Assembly (NCBI GenBank): GCA_003151155.1
Contig: PLWX01000288.1
Span: forward strand, 5,734 to 37,889
Length of the DNA stretch: 32,156 nt
DNA from: Acidobacteriaceae bacterium
GTDB lineage: Bacteria > Acidobacteriota > Terriglobia > Terriglobales > Acidobacteriaceae
Direction: 5' to 3'
A program made the translations under genes and the position numbers. The notes beneath the pieces were generated by a model. It ran no database searches. It was not told where the DNA came from and was given only the letters and a program-made list of their open reading frames with translations. Shown piece by piece: positions 25,151 through 31,615 of this stretch. Each line of letters opens with the position of its first letter. Position 1 is the stretch's first letter.

Positions 25151-25804
25151 ATGACCGAATCGATCCGTGTCGTTATCGCCGATGATCATGCCGTGCTTCG
25201 AGAGTCCCTCGTCGCCCTCCTTAACTCGCAACCCGATATCGAAGTGATGGGCAGCGCCAGCAATGGCACACAGGCTCTCGAGATCGTCCAGCGTGTTCAC
25301 CCCGACGTGCTTGTGCTCGACCTTGCCATGCCATCAGGTGATGGCTTCGAAGTGCTTCGCACTCTTGATCGCGCTGGCACTCGTGTCGCATCGGTCATCC
25401 TTACCGGATCTGAAAGCCAGCAGGATTATGTACAAGTCGTGCGATTGGGCGCCCGCGGGCTCGTCCTGAAGGGCGATGACCCGGTTAAGCTTTTCGCCGC
25501 CATTCGCACTGTCGCGGATGGTGAACTCGCCTTCTCCGATGAAGTCGCTCGCGGCGTACTCAATGCGATGGCCGCCGAACCGCAACCTGCGCCTACGAAC
25601 CTTTCTCGGCTCAGCGAACGCGAACGCCAGATTTCTTTCCTGGTGGCTCGTGGATACAAGAACAAGGACATTGCGGGCGAACTCACAATCAGCGAAAACA
25701 CGGTGAAGCGTCACCTGCAAAGCATCTTCTCCAAGACAGGCGCGCGCGATCGTCTCGAACTCGCGGTGTTGGCGCTGAACGAGATCAGTACGAAGGCCGC
25801 ATAA
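25151..25804 (+). CDS. NarL/FixJ-family response regulator
   Basis: A 217-residue two-component response regulator. The receiver domain (5-120) has the acidic pair D11-D12, phosphoacceptor D57 in VLVLDLAMP, T85 and K107, all intact. A LuxR-type helix-turn-helix occupies about 152-206 (LSERERQISFLVARGYKNKDIAGEL, then TISENTVKRHLQSIFSKTGARDR). GAGAGG lies 4 bases before the ATG, and TATAGT at 25134-25139 may be the -10. No histidine kinase lies next to it, so it is an orphan in this window. A terminator follows 25 bases after the stop. The target genes are unknown. Confidence 0.95.
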   Translation: MTESIRVVIADDHAVLRESLVALLNSQPDIEVMGSASNGTQALEIVQRVHPDVLVLDLAMPSGDGFEVLRTLDRAGTRVASVILTGSESQQDYVQVVRLGARGLVLKGDDPVKLFAAIRTVADGELAFSDEVARGVLNAMAAEPQPAPTNLSRLSERERQISFLVARGYKNKDIAGELTISENTVKRHLQSIFSKTGARDRLELAVLALNEISTKAA

Positions 25805-25829
25805 GCGTCTCGATCCAAGCCATACCAAT

Positions 25830-25859
25830 CCCCGTCCCAGAGAGGCGGGGTTCTTTTTT
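25830..25859 (+). terminator. Rho-independent terminator of the response regulator gene
   Basis: CCCCG (25830-25834) pairs with CGGGG (25846-25850), with possible further pairing of CCC and GG inside the loop. It is followed by TTCTTTTTT. Confidence 0.8.
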
Positions 25860-26142
25860 CAGCCCGTTCTATCCTTCTTGCTTCAACAGAGAAGGAACTT
25901 CCACCGCCGTTGTACAATCTCCGGCCATGCGGCTGGCGCTGATGGCATTTTGGCTCGTTCTCTCGTCCGGCGCATTCCCCGACAATAGAGGTCTTTGCCC
26001 ATCAGCTAGTTCGGGAGTCCATCCCGGGCGCCCCGTACATCGCGATCCGAGCTCTCCTGGTCCTCGCCGTCATCAGCGACACAGGGCTACGTCTCACCTT
26101 CTGCCGAGGATCCGACGGAAAGCTGGTAATGGAACAAATGAA
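25860..26142. other. Gene-poor stretch between two terminators
   Basis: No convincing gene lies between the response regulator terminator and the XRE gene terminator. TACAAT at 25913-25918 is followed 8 bases later by an ATG (25927) opening a frame that starts MRLALMAFWLVLSSGAF, like a signal peptide. The rest of that 89-codon frame is Arg/Pro/His-rich and runs through the opposite-strand terminator. A second frame in the same stretch reads more like protein (RESIPGAPYIAIRALLVLAV), so this may be a decayed or frameshifted small gene. Confidence 0.35.
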
Positions 26143-26171
26143 ACAAGAAAAGCAGGCGGATTCGCCTGCTT
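26143..26171 (-). terminator. Rho-independent terminator of the XRE regulator gene
   Basis: AAGCAGGCG and CGCCTGCTT (26150-26158 with 26163-26171) form a perfect 9-bp stem with loop GATT. On the minus strand it is followed by TTCTTGTTT. It lies 43 bases after the stop at 26214. Confidence 0.85.
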
Positions 26172-26213
26172 CCAGCTCGGTCCCGCCGAGCCTTGATCTC
26201 CAGGAACTGAACT

Positions 26214-26576
26214 TTACTTGCTGGCGCCCACTCCCGCGCTGGCTGCCATCTTCTTCACCATGGTCAGCACCAGTCGCCGGTCGCTGTCATTCAACCCGGG
26301 CGAATAACGCCGAATTTGGTTCAGGAAGCGCAACACATCGTCGCTCACCTGCGTTCCACTCTTGGAGCCATTTTCTGCTGGCGCGTCCGAAAAGAACGTT
26401 GCCAGTGCCACGTCCATCGCCGACGCGATCTTTGCCAGCGTGTCCAGTGACGGAATCGTATGCCCGTTTTCAACCCGCGACAGATAGCAGCGGAGTAAAC
26501 CCGTGCGCTTCTCGATGTCGCCTTGCGACATCCCCTTTTGCAGCCTGAAATTCCTAATCGTTTCGCCGATATTCAT
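26214..26576 (-). CDS. XRE-family helix-turn-helix transcriptional regulator
   Basis: A 120-residue DNA-binding protein. The Cro/CI-type HTH spans about 5-60 (GETIRNFRLQKGMSQGDIEKRTGL, LSRVENGHTIPSLDTLAKIASAMDV), followed by a C-terminal region of about 55 residues with LRFLNQIRRYSPGLNDSDRRLVLTMVKKM, probably a small helical dimerisation part. There is no metal-binding or cupin domain. A good promoter (TTGCCA, 17-base spacer, TACTAT) lies upstream and a strong terminator downstream, so it is a single-gene unit. The regulated genes are unknown. Confidence 0.93.
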   Translation of the reverse strand: MNIGETIRNFRLQKGMSQGDIEKRTGLLRCYLSRVENGHTIPSLDTLAKIASAMDVALATFFSDAPAENGSKSGTQVSDDVLRFLNQIRRYSPGLNDSDRRLVLTMVKKMAASAGVGASK

Positions 26577-26615
26577 CCGGTTTGGCCCTTAACTGCGCGG
26601 TTTAGGGGAAGTTGC

Positions 26616-26644
26616 ATAGTAATCAGAGTACAACCGTCTGGCAA
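26616..26644 (-). promoter_or_regulatory. Promoter of the XRE regulator gene
   Basis: On the minus strand, -35 TTGCCA (26644-26639) and -10 TACTAT (26621-26616) are separated by exactly 17 bases. The predicted start near 26609 leaves a leader of about 33 bases before the ATG at 26576. This is the best-formed sigma-70-like promoter I found in the window. Confidence 0.6.
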
Positions 26645-26734
26645 GAGGATTTTTTTATACTTTGGATACGAGAGTAACTTGATTCCTGCTGTGAAAATCG
26701 TCCAAATTCGCCAAAATCCAGTGCTGATCCCCGT

Positions 26735-27226
26735 CTAAAGCTTGCATTCCATGTAAACTGCGCCCCGCATCGGATTCGCCCGGTATGCAGGAATCTCACG
26801 GAAGCCCATCTTCTTGTACAGGGTTATCGCCCGCGACATCAAGGGTTGAATGGTGTCTAAAAGTACACTTTGGTACCCGCCGATGCTCCGCGCCCCTTCC
26901 ATAAGTCGATCCACCAGTAACTCCCCGATCCGCCTGCCTCGGTAGCTGGGTCGCACGTAGAGTCTCTTCATCTCACACCGGTGCTGATCAAACTGTCTCA
27001 ATCCGACGCAGCCTGCCGGCATCGTGCCACAAAAAGCTACGAGGAGCCGTCCGGAGGGAGGTCGATAATTGCCCGGCAGCGTCGCCAATTCCTCTTCGAA
27101 GTTCTGGAACGAGAGATTGAAATTGAGGGACCCGGCGTACTCCCGGAAGACTTCCCGCACGAGGTCCATTTCATCTTCCCGTGCATCGCGAATCAATACC
27201 TGATCAGAACTTGGCTGCGTAGTCAT
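26735..27226 (-). CDS. GNAT-family N-acetyltransferase
   Basis: A 163-residue acetyltransferase using acetyl-CoA. The key motif A is CEMKRLYVRPSYRGRRIGELLVDRLMEGA (about residues 85-113), containing the R/Q-x-x-G-x-G/A-type pyrophosphate loop as RRIGEL. Motif B follows with YKKMGFREIPAY. The ATG at 27226 is chosen because the frame upstream of it (open to 27496) runs antisense through the divergent pilin-like gene, and TQPSSDQVLIRDAREDEMDLV is a natural GNAT start. The acceptor substrate is unknown. A perfect inverted repeat at 27235-27249 lies just ahead of it. Confidence 0.92.
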   Translation of the reverse strand: MTTQPSSDQVLIRDAREDEMDLVREVFREYAGSLNFNLSFQNFEEELATLPGNYRPPSGRLLVAFCGTMPAGCVGLRQFDQHRCEMKRLYVRPSYRGRRIGELLVDRLMEGARSIGGYQSVLLDTIQPLMSRAITLYKKMGFREIPAYRANPMRGAVYMECKL

Positions 27227-27234
27227 TGCTCGTG

Positions 27235-27249
27235 CGGATATGATATCCG
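27235..27249. repeat. Perfect inverted repeat between divergent genes (possible operator)
   Basis: CGGATAT, one central G, then ATATCCG: a 7+7 perfect inverted repeat. It lies 8 bases before the GNAT start (minus) and 20 bases before the preferred start of the plus-strand pilin-like gene. A protein bound here could affect both genes. No regulator is known for this site. Confidence 0.5.
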
Positions 27250-27269
27250 GAGAGACTCCTTCACCCCTC

Positions 27270-27689
27270 ATGCCCAAAGACAAGAAGTACTCGATCTGGC
27301 CAGCCACATTCATCATCTGCCTGGCTTTTGTGGCCCCAGTCACTATCGGGACCATCGAATTACGAATCGCCCGCAACGCCCACGCCGAAACGGACGCCAT
27401 CCAGAAGCTGCAAGCAATCGCCCTCGCTGAGAACGAGTACCGCAAGTCCATTAACCGCTTTTCTTCCAGCCTTGAAGAGCTGAAAGTTCTTCCCAACCCC
27501 GAAGACTCTTATCGCTACGATTACCGCCAACTCTCACCCGATGCGTATGAGGCCGTCGCGGCGCCGAAGCAACCAGGAAAACACGGGAAACGCTTTTTCT
27601 ACTTGGATCAATCCGGAGTGGTGCACTACGAAATCCTGCGCCCCGCGACCATCACGAGTCCCGAAGTGCCGCCAACCGGAAACAAGTAA
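27270..27689 (+). CDS. Membrane-anchored pilin-like small protein
   Basis: A 139-residue protein with one N-terminal TM segment (about residues 8-28, YSIWPATFIICLAFVAPVTIG) followed by a helical stretch (AETDAIQKLQAIALAENEYRKS) and a small C-terminal domain ending KRFFYLDQSGVVHYE. The helix-then-small-domain pattern with a final FxxDxxGVVxYE strand resembles the pilin-like proteins common in Acidobacteria. There is no prepilin peptidase site (Gly before a Phe/Glu pair), so it is probably anchored rather than assembled into a pilus. ATG 27270 and ATG 27240 are both in frame and neither has a clear Shine-Dalgarno; 27270 avoids the inverted repeat. The role is unknown. Confidence 0.7.
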   Translation: MPKDKKYSIWPATFIICLAFVAPVTIGTIELRIARNAHAETDAIQKLQAIALAENEYRKSINRFSSSLEELKVLPNPEDSYRYDYRQLSPDAYEAVAAPKQPGKHGKRFFYLDQSGVVHYEILRPATITSPEVPPTGNK

Positions 27690-27701
27690 GATCCCAAAGA
27701 A

Positions 27702-27761
27702 ATGTGGGTGCCGCCCCTTGATGTGGGTGCCCCACCCTCGTGGCTTCAGCCACAGGGTGGG
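27702..27761. repeat. Acidobacterial-type intergenic hairpin repeat
   Basis: ATGTGGGTGCC occurs twice (27702-27712 and 27721-27731). The second copy runs into a long hairpin: CCCACCCT (27731-27738) pairs with AGGGTGGG (27754-27761), and GTGGC/GCCAC pairs inside around a TTCA loop with one bulged C. From memory, GTGGGTGCCCC-(hairpin) elements are scattered between genes in Koribacter-like genomes. It has no T-tract, so it is not a standard terminator. It sits between convergent genes. Confidence 0.65.
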
Positions 27762-27842
27762 CTCTGCCACTCTCATGAGTCCCCCACGAAATCCAGGTGT
27801 CTTCGATCACGTAGCCCGCAACGGGCAGCGACGATGGCAGAG

Positions 27843-28589
27843 CTAGCCCATCAACATCCCGCCATTGACATTCAGCACATGCCCTGTGATATAGCTCGCC
27901 TCTTCCGATGCCAAAAACTTCACCGCGTTTGCGATCTCGACGTCGGTTCCCTGCCGTCCCAGTGGAATCTGCTCGTTCATCTTCGCCTTCAATTCGTCGG
28001 ATAATACCGACGTCATCGCTGTCTCGATGAACCCTGGCGCCACTGCATTACAGGTGATGTTCCGCGAAGCCACCTCGCGCGCCATCGCCATTGTCAATCC
28101 AATCAGTCCGGCCTTCGACGCCGCATAATTCACCTGTCCTGCCTGGCCAGTCTGTCCGACCACGCTGGTGATGTTCACGATCCGCCCCCAACGCTGCTTC
28201 ATCATCGAACTGATCACCGCCTGGGAAAGCAGGAACGCGCTGGTCAAGTTGGTGTGGATCACCGTGTCCCAATCCGCCCGCTTCATGCGCATGAAGAGCT
28301 GATCCTTGGTGACGCCCGCGTTGTTCACCAACACATCGACACGCCCGTGCTTGGCCAAGATCTCTTTCACCGTCGCCTTGATCTGCTCCTCGTTGGTCAC
28401 ATCGAGCGCGAACACGGAAGCTTGTCCGCCGGCGGACGAAATCTGCGCTGCCACTTCATCCAGTTTCTCTTGGTTGCGCGCCGCCAACGCGACTGTCGCG
28501 CCGGCCTCAGCCAAAACCAGCGCACACGCTCGCCCAATTCCCTGAGAGGCTCCCGTAATCAGCGCAACTCGTCCCTGCACACCCGCCAT
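27843..28589 (-). CDS. fabG: 3-oxoacyl-[acyl-carrier-protein] reductase
   Basis: A 248-residue NADPH-dependent short-chain dehydrogenase that reduces 3-oxoacyl-ACP in fatty acid elongation. It has TGASQGIGRA (12-21) for cofactor binding, NNAG (89-92), and the catalytic set S142, Y155 and K159 in NYAASKAG. NAVAPGFIETAMT and the C-terminal TGHVLNVNGGMLMG match FabG closely. GGGAG lies six bases before the ATG at 28589, and TATAAT on the minus strand at 28627-28622 is the likely -10. No other fab genes are adjacent. Other short-chain dehydrogenases cannot be fully excluded, but the end motif favours FabG. Confidence 0.93.
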   Translation of the reverse strand: MAGVQGRVALITGASQGIGRACALVLAEAGATVALAARNQEKLDEVAAQISSAGGQASVFALDVTNEEQIKATVKEILAKHGRVDVLVNNAGVTKDQLFMRMKRADWDTVIHTNLTSAFLLSQAVISSMMKQRWGRIVNITSVVGQTGQAGQVNYAASKAGLIGLTMAMAREVASRNITCNAVAPGFIETAMTSVLSDELKAKMNEQIPLGRQGTDVEIANAVKFLASEEASYITGHVLNVNGGMLMG

Positions 28590-28621
28590 AGCTATCTCCC
28601 GCGAATCGAAAGCAACCGCCC

Positions 28622-28627
28622 ATTATA
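28622..28627 (-). promoter_or_regulatory. -10 box (TATAAT) of fabG
   Basis: A consensus TATAAT on the minus strand, placing the transcript start near 28615 and a leader of about 26 bases that contains the GGGAG ribosome site. No -35 match was found. Confidence 0.5.
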
Positions 28628-28692
28628 GATTCTTGCGGGCGCCGTTCCTCGCACACAATTCCCTTGACCCGTCTACAACTGCAGGGTTCATG

Positions 28693-29229
28693 ATGGATCT
28701 CGTGGCCATGGACACAGTCTCGAAACTTGCGAAACGTTGCAACCTCAGTCGGAGCACGGTGCTTTATTACGAGTCGATCGGCCTGCTGCAGCCTGCCGTT
28801 CGCACCGCCGCAAACTACCGTCTCTACGGCGAGCGTGAGCTTCATGTTTTGGAACAGATCAAACTTTATCGGTCGGTCGGGGTCAGTGTGGATGAGATTC
28901 GCGCAATCCTCAGCGCTCCCCGCAACCGTCTGGCGTCTGTTCTCAAGCGCCGGCTCAACCAGCTCGATCACGAAATCGAAGTACTCCAGGACCATCAGCA
29001 CATGATTCTGAAGCTGCTTCGCATGAATCAAGTTCTCAGGAGAAAGAAAGCAATGACCAAGGACAAATGGGTCTCTGTAATGAAGGATTCCGGATTCAGC
29101 GAGGAAGATATGCATCGCTGGCACCGTCAGTTCGAAAAATCTGCTCCCGACGACCACGAGCAGTTCCTGAAATTCCTCAACATTCCCGCTCCGGAAATAT
29201 CACGCATTCGCGAATGGAGCAGGAAGTAA
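28693..29229 (+). CDS. MerR-family transcriptional regulator
   Basis: A 178-residue regulator. The N-terminal MerR winged helix occupies about 6-75 (DTVSKLAKRCNLSRSTVLYYESIGLL, then ANYRLYGERELHVLEQIKLYRSVGVSVDEIRAIL). A dimerisation coiled coil follows (about 80-115, RRLNQLDHEIEVLQDHQHMILKLL). The C-terminal part (WVSVMKDSGFSEEDMHRWHRQFEK) is a helical domain of about 50 residues, probably the effector part; it lacks the metal-binding cysteines of metal-sensing MerR proteins. The second ATG of ATGATG (28693) is preferred because AGGG then lies at a normal six-base spacing. It converges on frr and shares the hairpin at 29231. Confidence 0.9.
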   Translation: MDLVAMDTVSKLAKRCNLSRSTVLYYESIGLLQPAVRTAANYRLYGERELHVLEQIKLYRSVGVSVDEIRAILSAPRNRLASVLKRRLNQLDHEIEVLQDHQHMILKLLRMNQVLRRKKAMTKDKWVSVMKDSGFSEEDMHRWHRQFEKSAPDDHEQFLKFLNIPAPEISRIREWSRK

Positions 29230-29230
29230 A

Positions 29231-29262
29231 AACAAAAAGCCCACGCATCCCGCGTGGGCTTT
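29231..29262. terminator. Bidirectional terminator between the MerR gene and frr
   Basis: AAAGCCCACGC (29236-29246) pairs with GCGTGGGCTTT (29252-29262) in an 11-bp stem with a 5-base loop. On the minus strand it continues TTGTTTTTA, a good T-tract for frr. On the plus strand only three Ts end the stem, so it is weaker for the MerR gene. Confidence 0.85.
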
Positions 29263-29277
29263 CACTCCAGAAACTCG

Positions 29278-29865
29278 TCACACCGTCATCACTTCTTTTT
29301 CCTTAACCCTGCACATCTCTTCGATCTTCTTGATCTCGTCGTCGGTGAGCTTTTGCAGATGCTCCATCGTGCCCCGCTCTTCGTCTTCGGTGATCTTCTT
29401 ATCCTTGAGCGTCTTCTTGATAAAGTCATTCCCGTCGCGCCGAATATTCCGTATCGCCGTGCGATGTTCTTCCAGCGCCTTGTTCATGTGCTTTACCATC
29501 TCTTTACGGCGATCCTCCGTCAGCGGTGGTATCGGCACTCGAATCAGCTTGCCATCGTTCATCGGATTCATTCCCAGGTCCGAAATTCGAATTGCCTTCT
29601 CAATTGCACCTAAGGCAGAGGGATCAAACGGTGTCACCACGATCAACTGCGGCTCCGGCGCACTGATTGTCGCCACCTGGTTCAACGGCATCATCGATCC
29701 GTAATACTCCACTTGCACACTGTCTAGCATGTGCACCGAAGCCCGTCCGGTGCGCGTCGATGCCAGTTCCTTGCGGAAATCTTCCACTGCTTTTTCCATG
29801 CGTGTTTTCAACTGCCCGAACTGCTCTTTTAACGCAGGCACGGCAGCCATACTGATTTGAGCCAT
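29278..29865 (-). CDS. frr: Ribosome recycling factor
   Basis: A 195-residue factor that, with EF-G, splits post-termination ribosomes. It has the family layout: helix 1 (ALKEQFGQLKTRMEKAVEDFRKELASTRTGRAS), domain II (VEYYGSMMPLNQVATISAPEPQLIVVTPFDPSAL), DGKLIRVPIPPLTEDRRKEMVK, and long C-terminal helices ending IKKIEEMCRVKEKEVM. It is about 10 residues longer at the N-terminus than usual (MAQISMAAV); an in-frame ATG six residues in could be the real start. Its normal partner pyrH lies upstream on the same strand, but two YjzC-like genes intervene. TATAAT at 29905-29900 suggests its own promoter. Confidence 0.97.
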   Translation of the reverse strand: MAQISMAAVPALKEQFGQLKTRMEKAVEDFRKELASTRTGRASVHMLDSVQVEYYGSMMPLNQVATISAPEPQLIVVTPFDPSALGAIEKAIRISDLGMNPMNDGKLIRVPIPPLTEDRRKEMVKHMNKALEEHRTAIRNIRRDGNDFIKKTLKDKKITEDEERGTMEHLQKLTDDEIKKIEEMCRVKEKEVMTV

Positions 29866-29899
29866 TTCAGTCCGCCTCGATCAAAGATATGAACAGGAG

Positions 29900-29905
29900 A
29901 TTATA
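29900..29905 (-). promoter_or_regulatory. -10 box (TATAAT) of frr
   Basis: A consensus TATAAT on the minus strand. Transcription would start near 29892, giving a leader of about 27 bases with GAGG before the ATG at 29865. It suggests frr is not only transcribed from pyrH. No -35 match was found. Confidence 0.5.
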
Positions 29906-29963
29906 ACTGCTGAGGAAAGAACCCCACGCGGGCAGCTTTCGCGCTCATTTCGTTGTGGAACGT

Positions 29964-30293
29964 CTACTCTTCTTCGAAATCCTGATCCTGAAAAATATAC
30001 GGCGCGGTACGCATTAGCCGAAAGCGAACTTTCTGATCACAGGTCTCGCAGTTGGGAAACGCTTCTCCCGCGATCATCACCACTTCATGTGCCGCGCGAT
30101 GTTCTCGATCATGCACTACTTCGTAAATTCCCGACTGTTTCACCGTTTCGCCTGGCTTAAAGCTCTTGGTCGCAATGCTCTTGCCGCTTCGGCCCGGGCC
30201 TTTGACGCCGCCACCCTGGTGAACACGGATTCTTAGCAGTTGTGATTTTGACTCAAGCAAACCTGCTACTGCGGCCAGAGTAAGTTTGCGCAT
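29964..30293 (-). CDS. YjzC-like small protein with CxxC knuckle (copy 1)
   Basis: A 109-residue protein. The conserved part is the C-terminal 60 residues: SFKPGETVKQSGIYEVVHD, then HRAAHEVVMIAGEAFPNC and ETCDQKVRFRLMRTAPY. FPNCETCDQ supplies a CxxC pair that may bind zinc. It resembles the YjzC family (GxxFKPGExxPxSGxY) known from Bacillus, of unknown function. The first 45 residues are basic and low in complexity. The start is uncertain: the ATG at 30293 follows TAGGTTTT, while the frame is open to 30386. It lies between pyrH and frr next to a frameshifted relative at 30408-30615, suggesting a tandem duplication. Confidence 0.7.
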   Translation of the reverse strand: MRKLTLAAVAGLLESKSQLLRIRVHQGGGVKGPGRSGKSIATKSFKPGETVKQSGIYEVVHDREHRAAHEVVMIAGEAFPNCETCDQKVRFRLMRTAPYIFQDQDFEEE

Positions 30294-30407
30294 AAAACCT
30301 ACTTGCTGCTGTTTTCGCTGGGTTGACGAAGTAAACAAACTGCCGAGCATGCGGGAGATTCTCGACGAGCCTCTTCCCGCTGCCAATGACTCTTTTGGGG
30401 TAGACGC

Positions 30408-30615
30408 TCACTCGCCCACGAAATCCACGTCGCGATCAATCAGCTTTGCGCTTTGGACAAGCCAAAATCGAACTTCATCGTTGCACACCGTGCAGTTTGG
30501 GAACTGTTCACCTTTCGCGCAGGGTTGCATCGTGGCCATCCCGGTGGCCCTTGTGCTGCACCCGGTAAACGCCCGAACTCGGTACCTTCTCACCCGGTTT
30601 AAACTCTGGAGCCAT
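30408..30615 (-). pseudogene. YjzC-like small protein (copy 2) with single-base frameshift
   Basis: From ATG 30615 the frame reads MAPEFKPGEKVPSSGVYRVQ, then HKGHRDGHDATLRER and a TGA at 30510-30508. The other half of the family (KGEQFPNCTVCNDEVRFWLV and a tail ending DFVGE) is in a neighbouring frame that ends at 30408. Removing one G of the GCGCG run near 30515-30520 joins the halves as DATLRKGEQFPNC, exactly parallel to copy 1 (HEVVMIAGEAFPNC). Both FKPGE and FPNCxxC motifs are otherwise intact, so the break is recent or a base-calling error. A repaired product would be 68 residues. Confidence 0.75.
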
Positions 30616-30777
30616 CCTCTCTTCACAACTTTCTGGGGACGGCCACATTTTAAACGCGACCTACGCGCGACACTCTGCTTTGCGAGAGTGTCACTTCATC
30701 TCGGGCGAAAAAAATAGATTTCGGATGAAGATTTGAGTGCGGCTCACATAGATCGCGTATTGCTGAAGCACTCAGGT

Positions 30778-31497
30778 TCAGGCGCTCACCAGGGACCCTA
30801 CCGCCTCCCCCATCACCACCCGGAGGATATTCCCACGCTCGTTGAGGTTAAAGATCACGATTGGCAGGTGATTTTCGTGGCAGAGGCTGATTGCGGTTGC
30901 ATCCATCACGCGCAGCCCCTTCTTCAGGATGTCCATGTAGCTGATCGTCTCGAACATGGTGGCGTTCGCGTCTTTGTTCGGATCGGCGTCGTAGATGCCG
31001 TTAACCTTGGTCGCCTTCATGATCAGGTCGGCCTTGATCTCCGCCGCCCTGAGGGATGCCGCGGTATCGGTTGAGAAGTACGGGTTTCCGGTGCCGGCCG
31101 CAAAGATCACTACGCGGCCTTTCTCGAGGTGACGGATCGCGCGGCGCCGGATGAACGGCTCGGCCACCTGGAAGATTTCGATCGCCGACATCACCCGCGA
31201 CTGCACCCCCTGCTTCTCCATCGCGTCCTGGACGGCCAGCGCATTCATCACCGTCGCCAGCATGCCCATGTGATCGGCTGATACGCGGTCCATGTCCTTG
31301 GCCTGCTCGGCCACGCCGCGGAAGAAGTTCCCGCCGCCGACGACGATGCCGATCTCCACGCCCATGCGATGCACCTCGGCGATCTCCGCCGCGATCTCGT
31401 GCACCCGCGTGTTATCCACACCGAATCCCTGCGCGCCCTGCGCCAACGCCTCGCCCGACAACTTCAGAAGTATTCGTTTGTATTTCGGAGTCGCCAT
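30778..31497 (-). CDS. pyrH: Uridylate (UMP) kinase
   Basis: A 239-residue hexameric kinase that makes UDP from UMP, of the amino-acid-kinase fold. It shows KLSGEALA near residue 13, [28 protein letters not shown], the [16 protein letters not shown] loop, [13 protein letters not shown] and [22 protein letters not shown] lies a few bases before the ATG at 31497, and TACACT on the minus strand (31521-31516) could be its -10. Its classical neighbours rpsB and tsf are absent; recA lies upstream instead, with its own terminator. Its usual downstream partner frr is separated by two small genes. Confidence 0.97.
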   Translation of the reverse strand: MATPKYKRILLKLSGEALAQGAQGFGVDNTRVHEIAAEIAEVHRMGVEIGIVVGGGNFFRGVAEQAKDMDRVSADHMGMLATVMNALAVQDAMEKQGVQSRVMSAIEIFQVAEPFIRRRAIRHLEKGRVVIFAAGTGNPYFSTDTAASLRAAEIKADLIMKATKVNGIYDADPNKDANATMFETISYMDILKKGLRVMDATAISLCHENHLPIVIFNLNERGNILRVVMGEAVGSLVSA

Positions 31498-31563
31498 GTT
31501 CCCTCGCCGAATTCCAGTGTAACCGGAAATCCACAGACCCTTCGGTAAGGATTTTCCCGAACA

Positions 31564-31592
31564 AGAAAAAGGCGCCGGAAATTTCCGACGCC
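31564..31592 (-). terminator. Rho-independent terminator of recA
   Basis: On the minus strand GGCG/CGCC and CGGAAATTTCCG form an imperfect hairpin (31571-31592, one C/A mismatch), followed by CCTTTTTCTTG. It lies about 24 bases after the recA stop. Confidence 0.75.
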
Positions 31593-31615
31593 CTCTTTAA
31601 CACTTTAATGAATTT

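Noticed and set aside
26129-26548. 139-codon open frame on the plus strand
   Set aside because: It is antisense to the XRE regulator and contains that gene's terminator hairpin.
28507-29157. 216-codon open frame on the minus strand
   Set aside because: Antisense to the MerR regulator, whose helix-turn-helix is clear, and it runs through the fabG promoter.
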